A stretch of DNA of 64,000 nt from Pseudomonas pergaminensis (GTDB taxonomy: Bacteria > Pseudomonadota > Gammaproteobacteria > Pseudomonadales > Pseudomonadaceae). Position 1 is the first letter of the stretch. The number at the start of each line of letters is the position of its first letter. Both the position numbers and the translations under genes were made by a program. Below are positions 1 through 7,497 of this stretch, one piece after another. The notes under the pieces were generated by a model that saw nothing but the letters and a program-made list of their open reading frames with translations, was not told the DNA's origin and made no database searches. Location of the stretch: assembly GCF_024112395.2 (NCBI RefSeq), contig NZ_CP078013.2, positions 1,612,001-1,676,000 of the forward strand, written 5' to 3'.

Positions 1-231
1 TGGGGAAACGTCGCCTCTGCTGGCATCCATCAAGCGGTACAGGCCGCGGTTGTGGGCCACCAGGCCGTTGAGCGTGGCGGCCGTGTTGCTCACCGAAACC
101 AGGTTGTTGGAAAACGTCAGTTCCAACGCCGTGGAGAGGCGAACCACCCCTTTGATTCCCAGCAGGCCCACCGCCAGGGTGACCAGCGCACACAGTAGAA
201 ACGAGAGCAGCAGTTTGGTTGAAATCTTCAT
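1..231 (-). CDS. Methyl-accepting chemotaxis protein, N-terminal fragment
   Basis: The first 77 residues of a protein that continues past the left edge. It begins MKISTKLLLSFLLCALVTLA, a lysine-flanked membrane segment, followed by a helical periplasmic start with NNLVSVSNTAATLNGLVAHN. This is the usual beginning of a four-helix-bundle (4HB_MCP) chemoreceptor, which senses a ligand in the periplasm and signals to CheA/CheW. The ATG is at 229-231. The signalling domain lies outside the window, so a sensor kinase or diguanylate cyclase with the same sensor fold cannot be excluded. Confidence 0.7.
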   Translation of the reverse strand, partial: MKISTKLLLSFLLCALVTLAVGLLGIKGVVRLSTALELTFSNNLVSVSNTAATLNGLVAHNRGLYRLMDASRGDVSP

Positions 232-289
232 GGGTCAGGTCCGGACAGGGTAGCGAAGGGCGCACGCTAGAGCCTCCCTGGCACGGTGC

Positions 290-306
290 GATGTCATAGT
301 GACATC
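290..306. promoter_or_regulatory. Perfect inverted repeat between divergent genes
   Basis: GATGTCA-TAG-TGACATC is a perfect 7-bp inverted repeat with a 3-bp centre, placed 59 bp upstream of the chemoreceptor start and about 190 bp upstream of the lipoprotein gene. The shape suits a dimeric regulator. No regulator is identified and it could be chance. Confidence 0.35.
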
Positions 307-493
307 ATCGCAATTGATAAAGTTGCGAGCCAGACAAATTTACTGAATCGATAAAGCGGGTGCAGATGTATCAAGCTGTTGCGAAAACGCACCAGATTCC
401 GTTTTTGATGTCAGATGTTTCGTCATTCAGTGAAAGCTGAGTGCCGCCCTCCCGCGTCGCTGGAGGTGCTCTTCCGCGGTCCAGGAGGCCGCC

Positions 494-859
494 ATGTATC
501 GACGACTGCTGCTCAGCGCTTTACTCGGTCTGACCCTTTCTGCTTGTGTGCCTTATTACGATGGAGGCCAGAGCTACTATCGATCCGAGGTCTACACCTC
601 ACCGGCGCCGGTGTACTACTACGGCGGTGGCACGGCGTATCCCTATCGACGTGACTACTACCCCGCACCGCGCTACTACGCGCCACAACCGCGCTACTAC
701 TCGGCGCCGCGTTATTACCAGCCGGCACCGCGTTACTACGGACCGCGCGCAGGTTACCGGCCTTACCCGAACCAGGGGTGGGGTGGCGGCGACCGTTGGG
801 GAAATGGTGGGCACGGTCGCGGTTCCGACCATGGGGGTGGCCGGGGCGGTCACCGTTGA
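494..859 (+). CDS. Tyrosine-rich small lipoprotein
   Basis: A 121-residue protein with a lipoprotein signal: positive N-terminus MYRR, hydrophobic core and lipobox LSAC, giving a lipidated Cys18. The mature part is low-complexity: residues 20-95 repeat PRYY/PAPRYY units (about one Tyr in four), and the tail is Gly/Arg/His-rich. There is no recognisable enzyme domain. It probably sits in the outer membrane or periplasm as a structural or metal-binding (His/Tyr) protein. The start is supported by AGGAGG a few bases upstream of the ATG, and a hairpin terminator follows directly. Function unknown. Confidence 0.75.
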   Translation: MYRRLLLSALLGLTLSACVPYYDGGQSYYRSEVYTSPAPVYYYGGGTAYPYRRDYYPAPRYYAPQPRYYSAPRYYQPAPRYYGPRAGYRPYPNQGWGGGDRWGNGGHGRGSDHGGGRGGHR

Positions 860-873
860 CAGGTCTGCAGTGC

Positions 874-900
874 AAGCGGCGCATGAAGCGCCGCTTTTTT
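874..900 (+). terminator. Rho-independent terminator after the Tyr-rich lipoprotein gene
   Basis: AAGCGGCGC, loop ATGAA, then GCGCCGCTT followed by a run of T. It lies 15 bp after the lipoprotein stop and just before the convergent acyl-CoA hydrolase end. Confidence 0.85.
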
Positions 901-912
901 ATGGGCAACTAT

Positions 913-2025
913 TTAGTAATCGGACAGGTCGGCCAAGGGGTGGCGACCTTCCCACGCCTTATTGAAATGCGCCTGCACCACCGCCTCCGGAATCGCAGTG
1001 ATATCCGGCCAATGCCAATGCGGCGTCTGGTCCTTGTCGATCAGCCGCGCACGCACGCCTTCGCTGAATTCGGGGTGACGGCAGCAATTGAGGCTCAGGG
1101 TGTATTCCATCTGGAACACCTGCGCCAGTGACAGATGCCGGCCACGCTGGATCTGCTCCCACACCAGGTGTGCGGTCAATGGGCAGCCTTCGCTGAGCGT
1201 CTTGCCGGCCCGGCTGAACAGCGGGTCAGTGTGTTCGCGCAGTTGGCTCAAGGCCCGCCAGGCACACCGCACATCGCCCACGTCCAGCCATTCGTCGATC
1301 TGCGCCCGGCGTGGCAGCCATTGTGCCTCCGGTTGTTGCTCGACGGCTTCCTGGGCCAACGCCTTGAGAAGACTGTTGAGCTGCATCGAGGTCTGTTCCT
1401 GCCAGTTCAGTTGCAGCAGGCCGTCGAGCAGTTCGTCTTGCTGGTCGTCGCGCAGGAAGCGGTCGGCCAGGCCCAGGTCCAAAGCGTCGCGGCCATTGAT
1501 ATGGGCGCCTGTGAGGCCCAGGAACAACCCGAGCTTGCCCGGCAGGCGTGACAGGAACCAGCTGGCACCGACGTCCGGGTACAGGCCGATGCTGATCTCT
1601 GGCATGGCCAACCGGCTGCTCGGTGTAACGATGCGCACGGCGGCACTTTGCAACAGGCCCATGCCGCCGCCCAGCACGTAGCCGTGACCCCAGCAGATCA
1701 GCGGTTTAGGGTAGGTGTGCAGGCGATAATCCAAACGGTATTCCGCCGCAAAAAATTGCGCCGCCAGGGTTGGCACCACGCCAGGCTGTTCCCGACAGGC
1801 CTGCGCAAGGCTGCGCACTTCACCCCCGGCGCAAAACGCCTTGGAGCCGTTGCCGCGCAGCAGTACACAAACGATGTTCGGGTCCTTGGCCCAGGTGTCC
1901 AGGCGGTCGCCCAGGGCGAGGATCATCGGCAAGGAAAGGGCATTGAGGGATTTTTCAGCGTCGAGGCTGGCGATGCCGATGCGGGCACCGTCGCTGCCGG
2001 TCAGCTCTTCGAAGTGCAGGTTCAT
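913..2025 (-). CDS. Enoyl-CoA hydratase/isomerase family protein, probable 3-hydroxyisobutyryl-CoA hydrolase
   Basis: A 370-residue crotonase-fold protein. The oxyanion-hole region FCAGGEVRSLA (about residues 64-74) and the second motif GHGYVLGGGMGLL (about residues 113-125) are present, and MPEISIGLYPDVGASWFLSR matches the segment typical of HIBYL-CoA hydrolases, which act in valine degradation. The long C-terminal extension, compared with about 260 residues for simple hydratases, also favours this subgroup. The start is at 2025 because GAGGTCACG precedes that ATG; an upstream in-frame ATG at 2106 has no ribosome site. A plain enoyl-CoA hydratase is the alternative. Confidence 0.85.
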   Translation of the reverse strand: MNLHFEELTGSDGARIGIASLDAEKSLNALSLPMILALGDRLDTWAKDPNIVCVLLRGNGSKAFCAGGEVRSLAQACREQPGVVPTLAAQFFAAEYRLDYRLHTYPKPLICWGHGYVLGGGMGLLQSAAVRIVTPSSRLAMPEISIGLYPDVGASWFLSRLPGKLGLFLGLTGAHINGRDALDLGLADRFLRDDQQDELLDGLLQLNWQEQTSMQLNSLLKALAQEAVEQQPEAQWLPRRAQIDEWLDVGDVRCAWRALSQLREHTDPLFSRAGKTLSEGCPLTAHLVWEQIQRGRHLSLAQVFQMEYTLSLNCCRHPEFSEGVRARLIDKDQTPHWHWPDITAIPEAVVQAHFNKAWEGRHPLADLSDY

Positions 2026-2159
2026 CGTGACCTCATTCGATACGTTGAAGGATGAGTATGATCGCTTCGTAGGAAAGTGTCGGTGGTGTGTCAGATCAAT
2101 TGACAAGCGGGGTCGGCTTTCCTAGGGTTCGCCCATTCTATTTACAAGACCCTTCAATC

Positions 2160-2852
2160 ATGACCGACGATGACCGTATCAAACTCGAACCCAGCTGGAA
2201 ACACGCGCTGCGTGACGAGTTCGAGAAGCCCTACATGGCTCAGCTGCGCGAATTCCTGCGCCAGGAACACGCCGCCGGCAAAGAGATCTACCCGCCCGGC
2301 CCGCTGATTTTCAACGCACTCAACTCCACACCGCTGGACAAGGTCAAGGTGGTGATCCTCGGCCAAGACCCGTACCACGGCCCCGGCCAGGCCCATGGGT
2401 TGTGCTTCTCGGTGCAACCGGGCGTGCCGGCGCCGCCGTCGCTGGTCAACATCTACAAAGAGCTCAAGCGCGACCTGAACATCGACATCCCCAACCACGG
2501 CTACCTGCAAAGCTGGGCCGACCAGGGCGTGCTGATGCTCAACACCACCATGACCGTCGAGCGCGCCAATGCCAACGCCCATGCGGGCAAGGGCTGGCAG
2601 TTCTTTACCGACCGCATTATCGAGGTGGTCAGCGAGCACCAGCCGCATCTGGTGTTTTTGCTATGGGGCGCGCATGCCCAGGGTAAGCAGAAGTTGATCG
2701 ACGCGACCAAGCACCTGGTGCTTACCTCGGTGCACCCGTCGCCGTTGTCGGCGTATCGCGGGTTTTTGGGTTGCGGGCATTTCAGCCGGACCAACAAGTT
2801 TCTTGAGCAGAATGGCGAGATGCCGATCGAGTGGCGGTTACCGCCGGTCTGA
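2160..2852 (+). CDS. ung: Uracil-DNA glycosylase
   Basis: Family 1 UDG of 230 residues, which removes uracil from DNA to start base-excision repair. The catalytic water-activating motif [13 protein letters not shown] (Asp in GQDPYH) is at about residues 67-79, the uracil-binding LLWGAHA follows at about 170, and [18 protein letters not shown] is the DNA-intercalating loop near residue 195. The start is at 2160 ([11 protein letters not shown]) to match family length; an in-frame extension to 2088 is probably not translated. The gene stands alone, divergent from the acyl-CoA hydrolase gene. Confidence 0.97.
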   Translation: MTDDDRIKLEPSWKHALRDEFEKPYMAQLREFLRQEHAAGKEIYPPGPLIFNALNSTPLDKVKVVILGQDPYHGPGQAHGLCFSVQPGVPAPPSLVNIYKELKRDLNIDIPNHGYLQSWADQGVLMLNTTMTVERANANAHAGKGWQFFTDRIIEVVSEHQPHLVFLLWGAHAQGKQKLIDATKHLVLTSVHPSPLSAYRGFLGCGHFSRTNKFLEQNGEMPIEWRLPPV

Positions 2853-2945
2853 TTGAAAAGGGCGGTGCAATGCCGCCTGTACCGCGTCTACTCGTTGTTT
2901 CGACACGGGCTTCACTTTTTTGCACGCTTCAGAACGCAGGGGTAC

Positions 2946-2961
2946 CTGTTAGTTCTGACAG
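2946..2961 (+). promoter_or_regulatory. Shared Ig-locus palindrome, copy 1
   Basis: CTGTTAGTTCTGACAG, an imperfect 16-bp palindrome 109 bp upstream of the start at 3071. It aligns with three other copies (5172, 13301, 14209) that precede the other Ig-like units. An ATTAACT box lies 22 bp after it (2984-2990), at the same distance as ATTTAAT in copy 2, so the element may be a promoter with an operator. Binding protein unknown. Confidence 0.55.
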
Positions 2962-3070
2962 TATTCATGGTCAGTTCAAGCGCATTAACTACTCTTCTCG
3001 GCCGTTGGGGCTGGTGCATACCAGCTCTTGGTCGACGGCGGCTTACTGCTGATTACCAAGGAGATTAGAT

Positions 3071-5122
3071 ATGACTAGACCCACTGTAACGACTCCAATG
3101 GTCGCTCGAGCCAGGGCTCCTGGGGTTCTTGAAGCAGATGCTCCGGTGGCGCCGGATGCGTTGCCCCTGTTGGCTGACGATGTTGGTTTTAAGATCCCGG
3201 TGACCTTTCAAAGTACGGGGTTGCCAGTCCAGGTACCCACCCTGTGGGGGGGGACTGGCGCTCTGTTCCCTGGCGACATGACTGCCGTTGTCTGGTACTG
3301 GGATGGCGTACCGTTTGACACCAAGCGGGTGGAGGCACCTTACGATGCCACCGACTTACCTCTCGTTGACGCGGTGGTACCGCCCCATCTGATGGATGCC
3401 GCTGGCTTGCATAACTTGCACTATGAAGTGTTGCTTAGGGAAAGCAGTGGGAACCCCGGCGAGCCGTCTTTTGTAACCGTGCTGGACAGCGACAAGGTCG
3501 GGCCCAATCAGGGGCAGCGTGGCCCACGGCTGCGATTTCCACCTGAAATTGAACAAGACGGCGTCACTGATGATTACCTGAATGACCCCGCCAATAACGA
3601 CCAGGTGGTGGGCACCGTCGTTTCCACTACTACGCCTGCCTGGCTGGACATGCGATTAGGCGATGTTGTTGAAGCCTACCTGGCTCTTTTGCCTTTGCGT
3701 CGGCCCTTGCGCAGGCATCCACGGCAACAGGATATTGTTGCCAAAACCACCATCACCCAAGCACACAAAGATGGAGCGCCCGTTGAGGTGATTTTCCCCG
3801 GGGACGTCCTGCGTGGTCTGGCGTCCAATCGAGAGTACAACGCACACTACTGGCTGCGAGACCGGGCAGGTCGCGAATCGGGTCCGTCATTTACCAGTGT
3901 GTTGTATATCAATTTGGCAGTAACACCTATTGAGCTGCGCCCGGTCGATCTGCCTCAGTTGAACGACGGACGTATCACACTAAGCGATGCCCGCGAGCCC
4001 GGTGGTGTGTTCATGAATATTCTTGAAATATTCGGCTCTGCGCCGGGGGACATTCTGCGTCCTCTCTGGAACTTTATTCCTCTGCCTGAAATTGAGATTG
4101 CGGCTATTCAGGCTTGGCCCATCCGCGTGCCAATCCCGTATTCGGACCTCGCTACAGGTGGTTTTGAGGTGACACCGGGGACGATTCGGGCGGGTTATAC
4201 ATGGGAGCGAGGATCGGCGACGCCCAGGCCCTCCCAACCTCGGTTTGTCCCTGTCGACTTGACGGTTGCCGGCCAAGTCAGCCCAGACAATCCGGACCCG
4301 ATCAACCGCTTGCTGGAGACAGTCACCGTCAAGGGGCGAGACGCTGATAACCTGCTGACCCTCAATGATGTGGGTTTCCCTGTTCGGGTCGTGACCTTGT
4401 TGTTCGACGAGCCTAATGCCAACGAAACCTTGGAGCTGATGGTAGGTAACCATCCGGTACCGTTGGCCACCTATACCGTGCAGTTCAACGACGTCGCCGG
4501 GCAGGAGGTCGAGTTTTTTGTCGACTGGGCTGATTTGGCACCCATTGTTGGTAACGGCGGCATCTTCGCGTTCTTCTATTGGACCTTTAACGGCGTGAAC
4601 CGCCAGCGTGCCGAGGACACCCCGGTGATTGTCAACATTGTGCCCATCGTCGGGTTGCAGGACCTGGAGTACGTTGGCGTCACCTATGGACCGGGGCCTG
4701 ATGCAGGGTTTATCAGTTGCCCATTGAGGCCTTGGGTTAACGGTGTAGGCGTCCTCATTCCGGGGGACGCTAGTTTGCTGGAAGGCGGTGACGAATTGGT
4801 TCTCGAGTGGGCCAGTTACGCAAACCCCAACGGTCATCCGAGTGGCGTCATGCCCGAAACGATTAACACATTTTCCCATACGTTGAGTCCCGCAGAGGCT
4901 CGGGATGGTTATGAGTTCAGGGTTCCCTTCGACCCCTACATCCTGCATCCAGGGTTGGTGAAACCACCTACCGGGCAAACAAATCCTCGACATGGTTCAG
5001 CCATAGCGCGGTACCGGGTGATGAAACCCGCAGGGGGCGGAATGGGGTGGTCTCCTCGCAGGTTGGTGGCCATTACGTTGATCCGTCCTGCTGGCGGGCC
5101 GCCTTGCCTTTCGGATGAATGA
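3071..5122 (+). CDS. Ig-like repeat protein (large, no signal peptide), paralogue 1
   Basis: A 683-residue protein made of beta-rich repeats of about 90-110 residues, each with patterns such as PGDxxxxxW or GDxVxxYLALL and a closing strand before the next Pro-rich linker, as in bacterial Ig-like tandem proteins. The N-terminus (MTRPTVTTPMVARARAPGVL) is not a Sec signal, and no membrane helix is visible. The C-terminal 130 residues (GFISCPLRPW ... GDELVLEW ... SAIARYRVMKP) match the same region of the protein at 5333, so the two are paralogues. AAGGAG stands 7-8 bp before the ATG. A surface or secreted adhesin-like role is guessed from the neighbouring autotransporter; the export route is unknown. 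Confidence 0.75.
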   Translation: MTRPTVTTPMVARARAPGVLEADAPVAPDALPLLADDVGFKIPVTFQSTGLPVQVPTLWGGTGALFPGDMTAVVWYWDGVPFDTKRVEAPYDATDLPLVDAVVPPHLMDAAGLHNLHYEVLLRESSGNPGEPSFVTVLDSDKVGPNQGQRGPRLRFPPEIEQDGVTDDYLNDPANNDQVVGTVVSTTTPAWLDMRLGDVVEAYLALLPLRRPLRRHPRQQDIVAKTTITQAHKDGAPVEVIFPGDVLRGLASNREYNAHYWLRDRAGRESGPSFTSVLYINLAVTPIELRPVDLPQLNDGRITLSDAREPGGVFMNILEIFGSAPGDILRPLWNFIPLPEIEIAAIQAWPIRVPIPYSDLATGGFEVTPGTIRAGYTWERGSATPRPSQPRFVPVDLTVAGQVSPDNPDPINRLLETVTVKGRDADNLLTLNDVGFPVRVVTLLFDEPNANETLELMVGNHPVPLATYTVQFNDVAGQEVEFFVDWADLAPIVGNGGIFAFFYWTFNGVNRQRAEDTPVIVNIVPIVGLQDLEYVGVTYGPGPDAGFISCPLRPWVNGVGVLIPGDASLLEGGDELVLEWASYANPNGHPSGVMPETINTFSHTLSPAEARDGYEFRVPFDPYILHPGLVKPPTGQTNPRHGSAIARYRVMKPAGGGMGWSPRRLVAITLIRPAGGPPCLSDE

Positions 5123-5127
5123 AGCCG

Positions 5128-5154
5128 CGCGCACGGGCGTTACACCCGTGCGCG
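5128..5154. other. Strong hairpin after paralogue 1
   Basis: CGCGCACGGG, 7-base loop, CCCGTGCGCG, starting 5 bp after the stop codon. There is no T-run, so it is an incomplete intrinsic terminator or an mRNA 3'-end stabiliser. Confidence 0.5.
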
Positions 5155-5171
5155 ATTCAAACGCTCGGCAC

Positions 5172-5187
5172 CTGTCAAGTTTGACAG
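5172..5187 (+). promoter_or_regulatory. Shared Ig-locus palindrome, copy 2
   Basis: CTGTCAAGTTTGACAG, a perfect 16-bp palindrome 145 bp upstream of the start at 5333. It contains TTGACA, and an ATTTAAT box follows 22 bp later (5210-5216), aligning with copy 1. It is the best copy of the motif. Confidence 0.6.
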
Positions 5188-5332
5188 TTACGGGTGATCG
5201 AAAACTCACATTTAATGGACACGAGATCAGCAGGTTCGCAAGACCAGGTAGTTGTCGGTCGTAGTTCGCTCTTCCCGATAGACGGCCCGGGGTGACCGGG
5301 GTGAAAACTTGTTCCTACCAGGAGTGTGCACC

Positions 5333-7294
5333 ATGTCCAACAAGCCCCAAAACATCATCAATAAAAAAACGTCTGCGCAACCGCAGTTTCCCATGGAAGA
5401 TTGGGAAGACCCCGTCTTTGATCCCACACTTGAGCCTGCCCCTTTGATCAACGGGTTGTTACCCGCTATTCCTGGGGACTCACATAGGAATATTGTGGAC
5501 AGGGACATGCAACTGCGGGGCGTGGTGCTGTCCATCCAGCTGTGGGATCGGAGTGGCTTTATCAATGACTTTGAAACACTCACCATATTCGTTAACGGCA
5601 GGCCTATAGAGATCAGGACCTATGACCACACCGACGCTCTGACAGACCCTGTGATGGTGAATCTAGGGCCTAAATCCGCGTTGCAGACTCATGGCATCAA
5701 GGACATCCAGGTGCATGTAGTCAATTTCGGCGCCAATGACGTTAACTACAACATCATCCGGGTCTATGTGGATGTGCAGGACCCTAACTACAACAACCAA
5801 CCTGGTTTGATCAGACTGGAAGATTACGGTTCGGATCTGACTCCTGCTGACTTGGAGGGAAAAGCCGGTCTTGATTTCATTATTCCTAATCCTGCCGATC
5901 GTCGCGGGGGAGATATTTATAAGGTTTATGTCGGGACGAGCGAGCTTCCGGTGGCGGATAGCGTTCCGCTGACCGGAGACATTGAGGGGACCATTCCCAC
6001 CGCGATGATCCTGGCAAGGTCAGGCGAAATCCCTGTGCGGTATAGCCTGGAGGATCGTTCTGGTAACAGCACCGTCCTCTCCCTTCCGGCTTATGTGCGG
6101 GTCAGTCTCAACGATCCACCGCAATTCGGTACTGTGTCGGTGTTGGAAGAGCCCGTGGTCGATAAAGAGGAAGCCCGCAACAGTGCGACGGTGCGCCTGG
6201 AAAACCTTACCGGCCATCTGCCCTCCGATATCTTGGTGGTTCGCTGGGGAACGGTTGAGATCTACCGGCAAGCCCTCGGCATGGGCATCTTCCCGATGGA
6301 CATTCCCGCGCCGTTTGCGGCTATTGCGGCGGGCGGGGACTTTTACACTGCGGACATTAAACTCACTGTTGAACGCCTGGACGGCAGCACATACCCAGGG
6401 CCAGACACGCAGGTAGACGTCGACCTGCGTGAGCCGGGCGTCACCAACCCGGACCCAGGCCCGGTAGACTCCAACCTGGCCAAGCCTGATCTGATTGGCG
6501 GAGGACCGCTGCCAAGGCCACTCAATCGTCTCTCGGAAAAAGACCGTGGATTTGATGCCACCGCAACCTTCTTGTTGCCACCCGGCCTGGAGTCAGGTGA
6601 TTTCATTGACTTTGTCTATGCGGGCAATGTTGTCGCCACCTATCCTGTGACGGGGGCCGAAGCCCCAGGCTTTATCGTGACGGTTACCGTGGACTGGGAT
6701 GACATCGATGGGACGGGGAACGGTACTATTCCCCTTTTCTGCCTCATCCGTGATGCGGTCAATTACAAACATTCGCCACATCAAGACGTCATCGTAGAAG
6801 TCTTCAATCTAGACAGCCTGGCCGATGCGATCTTTAGTAACGCCCAGCCTGTTACCGGCCAGACGAACTTCAGCTACTACATCAATTGCACAAGAAGTCC
6901 TTGGCTGGGTGTGCCCATCCAGGTCCTGGATTCTGGATTGCTCGAGACCGACGATGAAGTGATGATTGAGGCCGTCAGGTATGCGTATGTCCCACCTACT
7001 GCACCGATCGGTATGCCTGTCGGTACGCCCATAGAGAGTGCGTGGTTCACACTCAACAGTTCAGATGTCAATCTTGGTCTGGTTGTGCCAATGGATTTGA
7101 GAGCCTGGTTCGAAGACCACACGGGTACTACAGGTCGAGGCTATGTTGGCGTGCGCTGGAAACTTTATCGCCCCTCGACAGGCGATAGGGGCGTCTCCGA
7201 TGAGGTCAGGGCGGCCTGGGACCTCGTCGGTACTGGCGGTGGTGTGCCGGGTAGTTGCGTTCCGGGGGCGTCACGTCGTAACGGTACGCTTTGA
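5333..7294 (+). CDS. Ig-like repeat protein (large, no signal peptide), paralogue 2
   Basis: A 653-residue relative of the protein at 3071. The Asp/Pro-rich N-terminus (MSNKPQNIINKKTSAQPQFP) lacks a Sec signal. The body has about six beta-sandwich-like repeats with recurrent features: IPxxxI, ARSGEIPVRYSLEDRSGN, SDILVVRWG, PDTQVDVDLREPG. Its last 130 residues (YYINCTRSPW ... DDEVMIEA ... VGVRWKLYRPSTG) align with those of paralogue 1, including one conserved Cys. AGGAG lies 8 bp before the ATG. It has its own palindromic element and its own terminator, so it is a separate transcription unit. Function unknown. Confidence 0.75.
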   Translation: MSNKPQNIINKKTSAQPQFPMEDWEDPVFDPTLEPAPLINGLLPAIPGDSHRNIVDRDMQLRGVVLSIQLWDRSGFINDFETLTIFVNGRPIEIRTYDHTDALTDPVMVNLGPKSALQTHGIKDIQVHVVNFGANDVNYNIIRVYVDVQDPNYNNQPGLIRLEDYGSDLTPADLEGKAGLDFIIPNPADRRGGDIYKVYVGTSELPVADSVPLTGDIEGTIPTAMILARSGEIPVRYSLEDRSGNSTVLSLPAYVRVSLNDPPQFGTVSVLEEPVVDKEEARNSATVRLENLTGHLPSDILVVRWGTVEIYRQALGMGIFPMDIPAPFAAIAAGGDFYTADIKLTVERLDGSTYPGPDTQVDVDLREPGVTNPDPGPVDSNLAKPDLIGGGPLPRPLNRLSEKDRGFDATATFLLPPGLESGDFIDFVYAGNVVATYPVTGAEAPGFIVTVTVDWDDIDGTGNGTIPLFCLIRDAVNYKHSPHQDVIVEVFNLDSLADAIFSNAQPVTGQTNFSYYINCTRSPWLGVPIQVLDSGLLETDDEVMIEAVRYAYVPPTAPIGMPVGTPIESAWFTLNSSDVNLGLVVPMDLRAWFEDHTGTTGRGYVGVRWKLYRPSTGDRGVSDEVRAAWDLVGTGGGVPGSCVPGASRRNGTL

Positions 7295-7306
7295 AGCAAC
7301 GTTGAA

Positions 7307-7343
7307 GCTTCATCCTTTCTGATTGAAAGGGTGAGGCTTTTTT
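7307..7343 (+). terminator. Rho-independent terminator after Ig paralogue 2
   Basis: GCTTCATCCTTTC, loop TGATT, then GAAAGGGTGAGGC (with G-T pairs) and a T-run, 13 bp after the stop codon. Confidence 0.8.
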
Positions 7344-7497
7344 GTGTAATGACCTTTAGTCGCTACCCGCGCGACCTTAAGGAAAGTCCTACAGGGCTTG
7401 GGAGGTCAGGTCTTTAGTCTCTGCGCCGAAGAAAACGGAAACCTATTCGATACGGGGTCCGGATTCGAACTGGTATTTACTTCTGAGGCTACATGGT

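Noticed and set aside
2853..3068. Short open frames between ung and the first Ig-like gene
   Set aside because: They cross the palindrome and AT box, lack ribosome sites and show no conserved composition.
3980..4993. Minus-strand frame of 337 codons inside the first Ig-like gene
   Set aside because: The sense frame has a ribosome site and a paralogue; the antisense has neither.
5181..5216. Standard sigma-70 promoter made of TTGACA and TTTAAT
   Set aside because: The spacer would be 24 bp, too long for a normal promoter; kept only as part of the palindrome-plus-box element.
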